Of a DNA stretch of 64,000 nucleotides, positions 9,247 through 17,749 are shown piece after piece. The notes beneath the pieces were generated by a model that was not told the origin of the DNA, made no database searches, and saw nothing but the letters and a program-made list of their open reading frames with translations. Both the position numbers and the translations under genes were made by a program. Each line of letters starts with the position of its first letter. The stretch's first letter is position 1. The stretch is from Brumimicrobium sp051745635 (GTDB taxonomy: Bacteria > Bacteroidota > Bacteroidia > Flavobacteriales_D > Crocinitomicaceae): positions 1-64,000 of the forward strand of contig JBNJEH010000003.1 of assembly GCA_051745635.1 (NCBI GenBank). Direction: 5' to 3'.

Positions 9247-11085
9247 ATGCGCTTTTTTAGCCTATTAATTATTTGTCTTTTTATTGTTCCCTGGAACTTT
9301 TCATATTGTAATGATTATATCAAAGACACCACTGAATTTCGTCAAGTTATTGATAAATATGAAGCTCACATTCATACTAATAAAGACTCTGCACTGCTTC
9401 TTTTGGAGGAAGCATATGCCATTGCTAAAAGAAGTAATTATACCGCAGGCTTAATTAAATCAAATTTGGAATACGGCTGGTTTAATATGATGCTCGGGAA
9501 TTATGAAATTGCAGAAGAGAAACTTAAGAAGAGTTTAGCTTTAAGTAAGTCTGTAAGTGATAGTAGTCGGATTGCAGATTCATACAGTTATTTAGCAATG
9601 GTTGAATCAGAGCAAGGTAATTATGATAAAGGATTGACTTACTTTTTGAAGGTAGAGGAAATACTGAAAGAAATAGGTGACCCCGACGAAATTGCTACTT
9701 TAGAAGTTAATATAGCAAGACTCTACTATCTTATTGAGGAATATGAAATATCTAAAACGTATTATAAAAATTCTATAAAGAATACCAAAAGAGTAACTAA
9801 CAAGAGTGACTTGAGAATTGCTTATCAAGGGCTTTCTAGTGTTTTTGAAAAATTAAAAGATACCGCTAATACTCTCAAATACGCAAAACTTCATTTAGAC
9901 GAAGCTATAAAAACTGGTAATGACTATTTTGTCGCAAGCGGGTATCATAATTTAGGAACAGCGTACGATTTAAGTGGAGAGATTGATAGTGCTTCGGTAT
10001 TTTGGAAAAAAGCTCAATCTATCTATATTGAAATTGAAGATTCTCAGTCTTTATCTCTCATTAACTTGAATATAGCACATGTACATCTTTCAAAAGATGA
10101 ATATAATCAAGCCCTTAAGCTAACTGAAGAAAGTATAGAAATAAGTAAACAAATCTCATTCTCAGAAGCAATACGCGATGGTTATAAATTATTAGCGGAA
10201 ATTTATTTTGAACTTAAAAACTACAAGGAAGCATATAAAAACTTAGATAAATACATCGAGATTAGAGAAGATTTTTTAAATGAAAATGTTAAAAAAGCCG
10301 TAGTAGAAGTTGAAAAAAAATATGAAAGTAAGCTAAAAGATGAGGAAATAGAGCGTCTCAAAAATCAAGATAAAATCAATCAACTTGAAATCAATAAAAA
10401 AGAAAATGAAGTACGTGAGCAAAAATATCTTGTGTTAATTCTGACTCTTCTGGTCGTATCGCTGATTATTGGCTTTTTGTTTTATCGTAAATCTCAGTCC
10501 TTAAAAAAGGAAAAAGTAAAACGAAAATTAGAGCAACAGGTGTTTCGCACCCAAATGAATCCTCACTTTATTTTCAATTCACTAAATAGTATTCAAAGAA
10601 TGTATGTGGAAGGAAATACGGATGATGCTAACGACTTTTTGACCGAATTTTCTGGCTTAATCCGAAATATTCTTGAAAATAGTAACCACAATAAAATTGC
10701 GCTTAATGAAGAGATCAGCACCCTAAGGTCATATTTGGAACTCGAGAAACTAAGAACAAAAGATAAGTTTGACTTTGCGATTGATATTGATGAATCTATT
10801 GACCAATATAATTATAAAGTGCCTCCATTAGTTATTCAGCCTTTTGTCGAGAATGCGATTTGGCACGGCATCTTACCAGGAGATCGCAAAGGTGAGATAC
10901 AGATTAAACTTACAAAATTTGGTGATAGAATTCATGTGGAGGTCTTGGATAATGGAGTAGGGTTCAGTGCTGAAAATACAGAGAAACATGAATCTCATGG
11001 AATTAAAATAACAGAAAAGCGAATTGGTTCGAAAGTAAATATTCAGAGTTCAACGGAAGGGACAAAAATTGATTTTACCATTTAA
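9247..11085 (+). CDS. TPR-containing sensor histidine kinase, LytS type (second copy)
   Basis: This 612-aa paralogue of the kinase at 4269 has a signal peptide (about 1-21, ending FSYCND) and periplasmic TPR repeats (about 35-345). A charged helix (about 345-395) leads to one membrane span (about 396-416). The kinase domain contains QMNPHFIFNSLNSIQ with His440, PPLVIQPFVENAIWHG, and DNGVGF with Asp568. The kinase halves of the two paralogues are much closer than the TPR halves, suggesting different input signals. It is followed after 2 nt by its regulator gene, so the two are co-transcribed. Unlike the first pair, no SBBP gene lies directly upstream. Confidence 0.9.
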   Translation: MRFFSLLIICLFIVPWNFSYCNDYIKDTTEFRQVIDKYEAHIHTNKDSALLLLEEAYAIAKRSNYTAGLIKSNLEYGWFNMMLGNYEIAEEKLKKSLALSKSVSDSSRIADSYSYLAMVESEQGNYDKGLTYFLKVEEILKEIGDPDEIATLEVNIARLYYLIEEYEISKTYYKNSIKNTKRVTNKSDLRIAYQGLSSVFEKLKDTANTLKYAKLHLDEAIKTGNDYFVASGYHNLGTAYDLSGEIDSASVFWKKAQSIYIEIEDSQSLSLINLNIAHVHLSKDEYNQALKLTEESIEISKQISFSEAIRDGYKLLAEIYFELKNYKEAYKNLDKYIEIREDFLNENVKKAVVEVEKKYESKLKDEEIERLKNQDKINQLEINKKENEVREQKYLVLILTLLVVSLIIGFLFYRKSQSLKKEKVKRKLEQQVFRTQMNPHFIFNSLNSIQRMYVEGNTDDANDFLTEFSGLIRNILENSNHNKIALNEEISTLRSYLELEKLRTKDKFDFAIDIDESIDQYNYKVPPLVIQPFVENAIWHGILPGDRKGEIQIKLTKFGDRIHVEVLDNGVGFSAENTEKHESHGIKITEKRIGSKVNIQSSTEGTKIDFTI

Positions 11086-11087
11086 CT

Positions 11088-11837
11088 ATGATGAAAGTAG
11101 CGATTATCGATGATGAAGAGGATGCGCGTTTTATGTTGCGGAATATTCTCGAAAAACACTTTGCAGATGATGTTAAAATCATCGCTGAAGCGGATGGTGT
11201 GGAGACTGGATTGAAAGTAGTAAAAGAGCATGATATCGACATATTGTTTTTGGATATTCAAATGCGCACCGGGACTGGTTTCGATTTATTGAATCAAGTT
11301 GCTCAAAAGGATTTTGAAGTAGTGTTTATCACGGCATTTGATCAATACGCTGTAAAAGCTTTTAAGTTTAGTGCATTAGGGTATCTTATGAAACCTATCA
11401 AGGTTAGAGAGATCAAGGCTTTGATTGAGAATCTTAAAATTCACTTTGAGAATCACCAAAAACAAAGCGATAAACGCCTGAAAGTACTGGTTGAGAATTA
11501 TGGCGATGATAAAACCATAAAGAAACTGGTGATTTCAAATATTGAGGGTTTTAAAGTAATCGGACTAGAGGATATCATTAGCCTTGAAGGGGATCGTAAT
11601 TACACTAACTTTGTCACTTGTCAGGAAAAACGCTACACCTCTGCTAAAACCCTTGGCGAATATGAAGCTCTACTGGCTGAATTTGGATTTTTCCGAATTC
11701 ATCAAAGTACAATTGTGAACTTAAGGCATGTGAAAGCTTATTATAAAGGAGACGGCGGAACTGTTGAGATGATCAATGGCGATAAGTTGCAGGTGAGTCG
11801 GAACAGGAAGGTGGAGTTTGTAAAGCGGTTTGTGTAG
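11088..11837 (+). CDS. LytTR-family response regulator (second copy)
   Basis: The protein has 249 aa, the same length as its paralogue at 6169. The receiver domain shows IIDDEEDAR, phospho-acceptor Asp56 in LFLDIQM and YLMKPIK. The LytTR domain shows LEGDRNYTNF and FGFFRIHQSTIVNLRHV. It partners the kinase two nucleotides upstream. The gene ends in a strong hairpin at 11861. Its last ~260 bp are duplicated as a broken fragment at 12821-13084. Confidence 0.92.
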   Translation: MMKVAIIDDEEDARFMLRNILEKHFADDVKIIAEADGVETGLKVVKEHDIDILFLDIQMRTGTGFDLLNQVAQKDFEVVFITAFDQYAVKAFKFSALGYLMKPIKVREIKALIENLKIHFENHQKQSDKRLKVLVENYGDDKTIKKLVISNIEGFKVIGLEDIISLEGDRNYTNFVTCQEKRYTSAKTLGEYEALLAEFGFFRIHQSTIVNLRHVKAYYKGDGGTVEMINGDKLQVSRNRKVEFVKRFV

Positions 11838-11860
11838 CGTTATTTAATGTTGTAATTTAG

Positions 11861-11904
11861 AAATACAAAGAGGTAGTCTATTGCGAGACTGCCTCTTTGT
11901 ATTT
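11861..11904. terminator. Strong hairpin terminator, probably bidirectional
   Basis: The 19-nt arms AAATACAAAGAGGTAGTCT and AGACTGCCTCTTTGTATTT pair fully with one G-T wobble around a 6-nt loop. The hairpin lies 23 nt past the second LytTR stop and before the converging gene that ends at 11942, so it can serve both strands. Confidence 0.75.
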
Positions 11905-11941
11905 AATTTCTGTAAAATGCTTAGTATTTAACGATGATATA

Positions 11942-12670
11942 TTATTTGAAGTCTTTATATAAATAAGTGGCAAATTCTTCAGAGCCTTCATAACTATAAC
12001 AGTTATCAGCTGTACTTATTGTTCTATCTTTTTTCTCTTTAGAAATAAAAAGGTAGATTATTGATCCTAATGGAGTTTGACGCATGGTTGGATCAGTTGT
12101 CTTTTTTCTGTTTTTTATATCGATTTTATTATTAGAAAGTGAAAGATTGGTATATGTGTAGGTAGGCTCCGTTACATACGAATCTGTGTAAGAATTCCAC
12201 TTCTCTTCATACCCAGTTATTACGCCGCCATTAATTTGAACTCTTAATACCATATCTTCAGTAAATTTTTCTTCTGTAGTAAAGGCTAAATTCTCCCTCA
12301 TTTTACTTTCCAAACTATTACCAACAATTAGAAATGAAATATATTTTTTGTCTTGAACTTTGTTTTGAAAAATTCTCCCTTCTGCAGTTGCACTATTAAG
12401 GAATATATCGTATTTATTTAGTTTGGAATTATAAATTTCAACCTTAAATATAAGGTTATCGTATTTAAACATTTCTTCTGTGATCTCAACCGTGTATACT
12501 AAATTATCAAAATTAAAGCAATTTAAGCTATCAACCTTAGTATTACCATAATTAACATAAAATCCATTTTCTTTGTTTTCTTCTTGCGAAAAACTAGTAA
12601 AATAATTCATAAATAAAAATAAGAAGATGACCACGCATCTAATTAGGTTGCTTATTTGGTTTGTTTTCAT
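11942..12670 (-). CDS. Uncharacterised secreted protein, 242 aa
   Basis: No family is recognised. The N-terminus (about 1-28) is a signal peptide with a hydrophobic core (CVVIFLFLFMNYFTSFSQ). The mature part is rich in Asn, Lys, Thr and Tyr, with two Cys near the N-terminus (LNCFNF) and near the C-terminus (DNCYSYEGSEEFATYL). No T9SS tail, lipobox or membrane span follows. It is convergent with the second regulator and alone on its strand. The base composition is AT-rich like the surrounding accessory DNA. A periplasmic or outer-membrane-associated location is inferred. Confidence 0.6.
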   Translation of the reverse strand: MKTNQISNLIRCVVIFLFLFMNYFTSFSQEENKENGFYVNYGNTKVDSLNCFNFDNLVYTVEITEEMFKYDNLIFKVEIYNSKLNKYDIFLNSATAEGRIFQNKVQDKKYISFLIVGNSLESKMRENLAFTTEEKFTEDMVLRVQINGGVITGYEEKWNSYTDSYVTEPTYTYTNLSLSNNKIDIKNRKKTTDPTMRQTPLGSIIYLFISKEKKDRTISTADNCYSYEGSEEFATYLYKDFK

Positions 12671-12741
12671 ATGTAATAATTTTAAGATTTAGTCATGAAT
12701 CTAATTAAAATAACTCTTACTTCCTGATGAAATAAAACCAG

Positions 12742-12759
12742 TTTTATCGGATAGTAGTG
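12742..12759. repeat. Solitary copy of an 18-bp element end
   Basis: TTTTATCGGATAGTAGTG matches 17 of 18 bases of the right inverted end of the 216-bp element at 40684-40899. It may be a relic of the same family. It lies between the 242-aa gene and the regulator fragment. Confidence 0.4.
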
Positions 12760-12820
12760 TTTATTGAACGCATGGTTGTTTTTAATTGAGTTTCTTCAAA
12801 TTCAGTACATAGATTATAAA

Positions 12821-13084
12821 ATCATAAGCCTTGAAGGAGATCGCAACTATACTAATTTTATCACTTGTCGGGAAAAACGCTACACCTCTGCTAAAACCCT
12901 TGACGAATATGAAGCTTAACTCGCTGAATTTGGATTTTTCCGTATTCACCAAAGTACAATTGTGAATTTAAGACATGTGAAAGCTTATTTCAAAGGAGAC
13001 GGCTGAACTGTTGAGATGATCAATGGCGATAAGCTACAAGTGAGTCGGAACAGGAAGGGGGAGTTTGTAAAGCGGTTTGTGTAG
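12821..13084 (+). pseudogene. Broken duplicate of the LytTR regulator 3' end
   Basis: This 264-bp segment is a near-copy of the last part of the regulator gene ending at 11837, from the ISLEGDRNYTNF region to the stop. Two point changes create in-frame stops: CTA to TAA at 12917-12919 and GGA to TGA at 13004-13006. The receiver domain is absent. Identity is high enough that the duplication must be fairly recent. It sits about 1 kb downstream of the parent, in the same orientation, with a secreted-protein gene in between. This indicates a former third module or an abortive tandem duplication. Confidence 0.9.
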
Positions 13085-13116
13085 GTTTTAATTTGCAATT
13101 GAAAGTATTAGAAAAC

Positions 13117-13147
13117 AAAAAGTGCGGGGAAATTCCCGCACTTTTTT
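13117..13147. terminator. Bidirectional intrinsic terminator
   Basis: AAAAAGTGCGGG and CCCGCACTTTTTT form a 12-bp stem around a 6-nt loop, with A- and T-runs at the two ends. It lies 25 nt beyond the SBBP gene stop (13172, minus strand) and also downstream of the plus-strand regulator fragment. Confidence 0.85.
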
Positions 13148-13171
13148 ATGTATTTTAAGTTTTACATCTTT

Positions 13172-16100
13172 TTATATAACTACAACTCTTTCCACGTAAT
13201 TACCATTTAACGTTTGGATTTGAATAAAGTATGTACCCACTGGTAAGTTACTAAAGTTAAGTTCGTTTTCTGATTTATTTTGTGGCACTTCTATGATTTT
13301 ACCTGAGAAGTCTACCACTTGAACATTGCTGATCTGAACATCTGTAACAATTTTTGTGATGCTCTTCGTTGGATTAGGAACCAATGAAATGTTCATGTTG
13401 AATTTATTTGAAGCCAAGGAAACTCTATCAATAACTACACAGTCTGAAGTGTCAGCACATCCTTGGTTGGATACAATGACAGCATAACTACCATTTGAAT
13501 CTGCAGTAAAGCTTTGATTTGTTTCTCCTGGAATGGCTTGAAAGTTATTTTCACAATCGACCCACATGTAATCAATTCCTGTACTGTTGGCAGTGATGGT
13601 TACCTGATCTGATTCTAATGTTACACCATTATCAGGAACAATTTGTGTTGAAATCGTGACATCATCAGTATTTTCACAACCATTTGCATCCGTACCTGTT
13701 ACTGTGTACGTCGTATTTGAAGTTGGACTTACAGTTTGTGTACTTCCGCTTCCTAAACCATTGTCCCAAGTGAAAGCAATTGCACCACTCGCTGAAATGG
13801 TAGTGCTTTCTCCTTCACAAATTGCTTCATCCGCACTTGCGGTAACGGTTGGTAAAGGATTCACCGTTATCGTAACATCATCTGTATTTTCACAACCATT
13901 TCCATCTGTTCCTGTTACAGTATATGTTGTATTTGTAGTAGGGGCAACAGAAACTGAAGATCCTGTGCCTGCGCCATTACTCCAAGAGTAATTGTTCGCA
14001 CCACTTGCAGAAATGGAAGTACTTTCTCCTTCACAAATTGCTTCATCAGCACTCGCGGTAACAGTTGGTAAAAGATTCACTGTTATCGTGACATCGTCTG
14101 TGTTTTCACAACCATTTCCATCTGTACCAGTAACCGTATATGTCGTGTTTGTTGTAGGAGCAACAGAAACTGAAGATCCTGTACCTGCACCATTATCCCA
14201 GGAATAATTTGTGGCACCGGAAGCAGTTATAGTTGTTGACTCTCCATCACAAATAGATGCTGTACCGCTTGCTATCACAGAAGGAGATGCATTTGCGGTC
14301 ACACTCAATGTTTGACTCGTTGAGCTTCCACAAGCATTGTTAGCAGTTACCTCAATAGTACCTCCAGATGCACCCGCTGTGACAGTTATACTATTCGTAG
14401 TTGAAGTGCCACTCCAACCTGAAGGAAGCGTCCAAGTATAGCTTGTTGCATTTGGATCATTTGTTACGCTGTAGGTTTCGGTTGCATTTTCGCACAAGAC
14501 AGTACTTCCTGAAATAGCAACTGGTTGTGTAGGGCTTGTACAGCCAGTATTGCTTTCAAATTTACTGATTAAACCGCCATTACTACCGTTATTAGTTCCC
14601 TGAAAATAGGCTCCACCTCCTGGATCATATATAATTGTGCCTGAAGATGCCAATGTAAATCCCACAACAAAAGCATTTCCATTTAAATCATTCGTTATAC
14701 TTCTAGATCTATGACTTGCACTACCGAAGGTGCTCCAAAGACTTTCGCCATTGTTATTAAATTGTAAGATAACAATATCATAACCTAAAGAAGAGGCTTT
14801 TGTACCTAGATAATACGCTCCACCTCCTGGGTCTTGGGTAGGGAAGTCTATTGACCTGGTCCTTCCTGTTATAAAAATATTGTTTGATCCATCAGTAGAT
14901 ATAGCAGAATAATTCCCCGTAAATTCTGAATCATTACCACCATAATATGTAGCCCAAAGGCGCTCACCTGTATTGTTAAATTTTAGTAAATATAAATCCC
15001 AATTACCTAGCAAACTATTCTGGAAATATGCCGTTCCTCCAGGGTCAAATGTTGGGAAATCTATCGAGTTAACTTCTCCTGTAACAAATAAATTTCCATT
15101 ATTATCTGTGGTAATACTAAAGTTGCTACTTTCTCTATCACTTCCTCCATAATAAGTTGACCATAATACCTGACCAGACGGACTGAATTTTAAAATACCG
15201 AGATCGTCTGTACCTCCTCCATGAGTTCCTTGAAAATAAGCTCCAGCACCAGGGTCAAATGTTGGAAAATCGGTTGAATAGACCTGTGCTCCAATAAAAA
15301 TATTTCCTGACGCATCCAATGCAATGGAATTAAACTGATCATTTGCAGATCCCCCATAAAAAGTAGACCAAAGCAGTACGCCTGCATTACTAAACTTTAA
15401 CATTATACCATCTCTGCTTCCAGAGCTTCCAGCATTAGTTCCTTGGTAATATGCACCACCTCCCATATCCAGCGTAGGAATTGTCGCACTCGAAGACCTA
15501 CCAACTACATATATATTGTCAAACGAGTCAGTTTCGATGGATATCAGCCATTCTGTAGAATTTCCACCAAAATAGGTTGCCCATAAGCGTTCTCCAGTAT
15601 TGTTGAATTTTAAAATATAACCGTCACCCCCTCCAGCATTAGACGCCTGATAATAAGCTCCTCCACCTGGATTCAATGTTGGTAAGTTAGTTGAGGTAGT
15701 GTTTCCCACAACATAGACATTACCTAAATTATCTATTGTCAATGAAAGACCATTATCGATACCTGATCCACCATAATATGTTGACCAAAGTAATACACCA
15801 GTATTGTCAAACTTTACTATAGTTAAATCATTTGTGCCTCCTCCATTAACACCTTGAAAATAGGCTCCTCCACCAGGGTTTAAAGTAGGGAAATCAGTAG
15901 ATCTTATTACTCCTGTAACAAATACATTACCTGAAGCATCTGTTTTAACATTTGTGAACTCATCTGCATCACTACCACCAAAGTATGTACCCCATAACAA
16001 TGATAATGGAGGGTCTATAATTAGTTTTTCATCATTCCTTGAGCCTTTTACATTATAAGAAACTATATTTTTTTCATTCTTATGATAGTTTACTTCCACT

Positions 16101-16822
16101 TCTTTTTTACTTTTCTCTTCAAAAGCAAATATATCACCATCTTCTATTGTCCCAAGAGGAGTTTCTAATAACATTTTCTTCCCGTCATCTTGAAGTTTAA
16201 CGTCAGCCCAATCTACTTGCATTTTAATTAATCCTGCATCTGCAGTCGGTTCTATTTCAAATTCGTGATGCATTTGTTCACCATCATATCTAAAGACCCA
16301 ATCTATACCGGGATATATATTTTTAATTCTTATTTTTCGATATTTGTGAGTTTTCACTCCTTCTGCACAATGTGCAAGATAATAACTCGAAAACCCTGGA
16401 AGTTTATCTTCCATTACCATATTCTCTTTTTGTATGTTCGCTCCAATAAGGGTTAAATCAACTCTAGCAAAACTTACGGAATCATTAGAGAGATGGTCTT
16501 CATCCTTAGAATGAAGTTCACTTTGTTTGTAGGAATACATAACATAACTTATACCTTCTTCAGTGAAGAATATAGTATAGTCTGGCATAGAAGCCCGAAA
16601 AAGTACTTCATCAACTGGAGCTCCGTTAAAATCAGAAACCTGACCTTTATTTTCTTCAAAACCGATTTGGCTTTGATTATTTTGTAACAGTTGTTTCTGT
16701 TGTTCTTTGGATACAGTTTGTTTTTCTTCATTTGGTGCGTTTTGCGCAAGTTGAGAAAAACTGTATTGAGTTATTAGTGTAATGGCTAGTAGCATTACTT
16801 TAAATGGATAGAATTTTACCAT
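13172..16822 (-). CDS. Giant SBBP-repeat protein with PKD/Ig-like repeats and T9SS tail
   Basis: This 1216-aa protein is predicted to be exported through the type IX system. A signal peptide (1-23) is followed by a beta-rich N-terminal domain of the kind preceding SBBP repeats (about 52-275; GFEENKGQVSDF, FFTEEGISYVMY). SBBP repeats run from about 276 to 765 and contain LLWGTYFGGSD, SGNVFVTGV and DFPT.DPGGGAYFQGT. One Ig-like unit (SYTWTLPSGWSGTST) matches the units of the SBBP protein at 1361. Three 72-residue PKD-like units follow (AICEGEST, NTTYTVTGTDGNGCENTDDV). A Por-secretion tail closes the protein (LVPNPTKS, NLPVGTYFIQI, VERVVVI). It is a single-gene unit ending at the 13117 terminator. 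Surface adhesion or binding is the likely role by analogy only. Confidence 0.88.
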   Translation of the reverse strand: MVKFYPFKVMLLAITLITQYSFSQLAQNAPNEEKQTVSKEQQKQLLQNNQSQIGFEENKGQVSDFNGAPVDEVLFRASMPDYTIFFTEEGISYVMYSYKQSELHSKDEDHLSNDSVSFARVDLTLIGANIQKENMVMEDKLPGFSSYYLAHCAEGVKTHKYRKIRIKNIYPGIDWVFRYDGEQMHHEFEIEPTADAGLIKMQVDWADVKLQDDGKKMLLETPLGTIEDGDIFAFEEKSKKEVEVNYHKNEKNIVSYNVKGSRNDEKLIIDPPLSLLWGTYFGGSDADEFTNVKTDASGNVFVTGVIRSTDFPTLNPGGGAYFQGVNGGGTNDLTIVKFDNTGVLLWSTYYGGSGIDNGLSLTIDNLGNVYVVGNTTSTNLPTLNPGGGAYYQASNAGGGDGYILKFNNTGERLWATYFGGNSTEWLISIETDSFDNIYVVGRSSSATIPTLDMGGGAYYQGTNAGSSGSRDGIMLKFSNAGVLLWSTFYGGSANDQFNSIALDASGNIFIGAQVYSTDFPTFDPGAGAYFQGTHGGGTDDLGILKFSPSGQVLWSTYYGGSDRESSNFSITTDNNGNLFVTGEVNSIDFPTFDPGGTAYFQNSLLGNWDLYLLKFNNTGERLWATYYGGNDSEFTGNYSAISTDGSNNIFITGRTRSIDFPTQDPGGGAYYLGTKASSLGYDIVILQFNNNGESLWSTFGSASHRSRSITNDLNGNAFVVGFTLASSGTIIYDPGGGAYFQGTNNGSNGGLISKFESNTGCTSPTQPVAISGSTVLCENATETYSVTNDPNATSYTWTLPSGWSGTSTTNSITVTAGASGGTIEVTANNACGSSTSQTLSVTANASPSVIASGTASICDGESTTITASGATNYSWDNGAGTGSSVSVAPTTNTTYTVTGTDGNGCENTDDVTITVNLLPTVTASADEAICEGESTSISASGANNYSWSNGAGTGSSVSVAPTTNTTYTVTGTDGNGCENTDDVTITVNPLPTVTASADEAICEGESTTISASGAIAFTWDNGLGSGSTQTVSPTSNTTYTVTGTDANGCENTDDVTISTQIVPDNGVTLESDQVTITANSTGIDYMWVDCENNFQAIPGETNQSFTADSNGSYAVIVSNQGCADTSDCVVIDRVSLASNKFNMNISLVPNPTKSITKIVTDVQISNVQVVDFSGKIIEVPQNKSENELNFSNLPVGTYFIQIQTLNGNYVERVVVI
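13641..14288 (-). repeat. Three tandem 216-bp in-frame units
   Basis: The PKD-like part of the second SBBP gene holds three units of 72 codons; equivalent positions such as 13841 and 14057 are 216 bp apart. Adjacent units share long identical DNA stretches, consistent with recent duplication. Outer boundaries are approximate. Confidence 0.75.
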
Positions 16823-17032
16823 AATGTAATAGTTTTAATTGTTTTAAGGTTTAAATATAATTAAATGGAACTGAATTTGTCTATTCTTCAGTGGAATGGA
16901 TCGTGAGTTTTATCGGTTGGTAGCTTTTTGAGAACGGATGGTTTTTATAGAGCAGTGTGCTGACCAAAACGACGTGAAGTGAGAAAAAATAAATGTTGTG
17001 GGCGACACAGTTTTTGAACATTCCCGAACTTT

Positions 17033-17410
17033 TTGGCTCCTGCCAACTATCATATGTGCGTCGAATTAAATCGTACCGTATCACTTTCCACGGAGGAAGA
17101 TTACAACTATTCCCGGCCATCGATTGACTTACTCCTAAATACGGCCGCTTACGTGTTTAAAAAACATTTGGTCGGAATTATATTGTCGGGAGCCAATCAG
17201 GATGGAGCTAAAGGATTGAGGAGTATAAAAAAGTTCGGAGGAACGACTGTTATTCAGGAGGTCAGTGAGTGCCAGGTTCCTGTTATGCCGCTTACCTCAA
17301 AAAAACTCACTCAAATTGATCGCGAACTGAAGACGCGTGCGATAATTCAATTCATGATTGAGCTACACAAAAACAAACGTATTCAATCTTACAAAAGGGA
17401 AAAAAATTGA
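17033..17410 (+). pseudogene. 5'-truncated CheB-type methylesterase remnant
   Basis: The 125-aa frame matches the C-terminal half of the CheB protein-glutamate methylesterase domain. It shows APANYHMCVE, YSRPSIDLLL, GIILSGANQDGAKGLRSIKK and CQVPVMP. The Asp of the catalytic triad (in NQDGA) is present, but the N-terminal part with the nucleophile Ser and the catalytic His is missing. A stop at 17015-17017 closes the frame upstream. The only start is a TTG inside the conserved APxNYH motif, so no functional enzyme is expected. No other chemotaxis gene is in the window. The remnant lies at the boundary between AT-rich accessory DNA and the GC-richer core. Confidence 0.7.
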
Positions 17411-17749
17411 GGAGTGGAACAGCTCAAACTGTTTCAATATGGAGCGCTGTGCACATATATCTTCCGGGAGACCAGTTAATTGAATATTCATGGGTAGAGT
17501 GAATGAACATAATACCCAACCCCCGAAGCGCAGGGCAGTGAAACTTCGGGAATATTTGCTGTAATATCTGACCCTCATGAACTTTACTATCTACAACTTC
17601 ATTCTGCGAATTTTCTTTACTTTTGAAAGACTTTTTGACGCGATGGATGAGGAGTATTTTGAGTGCTGCTATTACGACATAACACCGATCTATTTCAAGT
17701 TGCAAAAGAAGGTCTGTATCGCGATGTAATGAAAAACGACAAGTAAACA
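17411..17749. other. Gap with no convincing gene
   Basis: Between the CheB remnant and priA there is only a 50-codon plus-strand frame (17577-17729) with no recognisable family. This is probably decayed DNA plus the priA leader. Confidence 0.4.

Noticed and set aside
13656..14207. Plus-strand frames opposite the PKD repeats of the second SBBP gene
   Set aside because: They mirror the 216-bp repeats of the real minus-strand gene and have no independent features.
17577..17729. 50-codon frame between the CheB remnant and priA
   Set aside because: Starts with ATG but has no recognisable family, and the region looks decayed.
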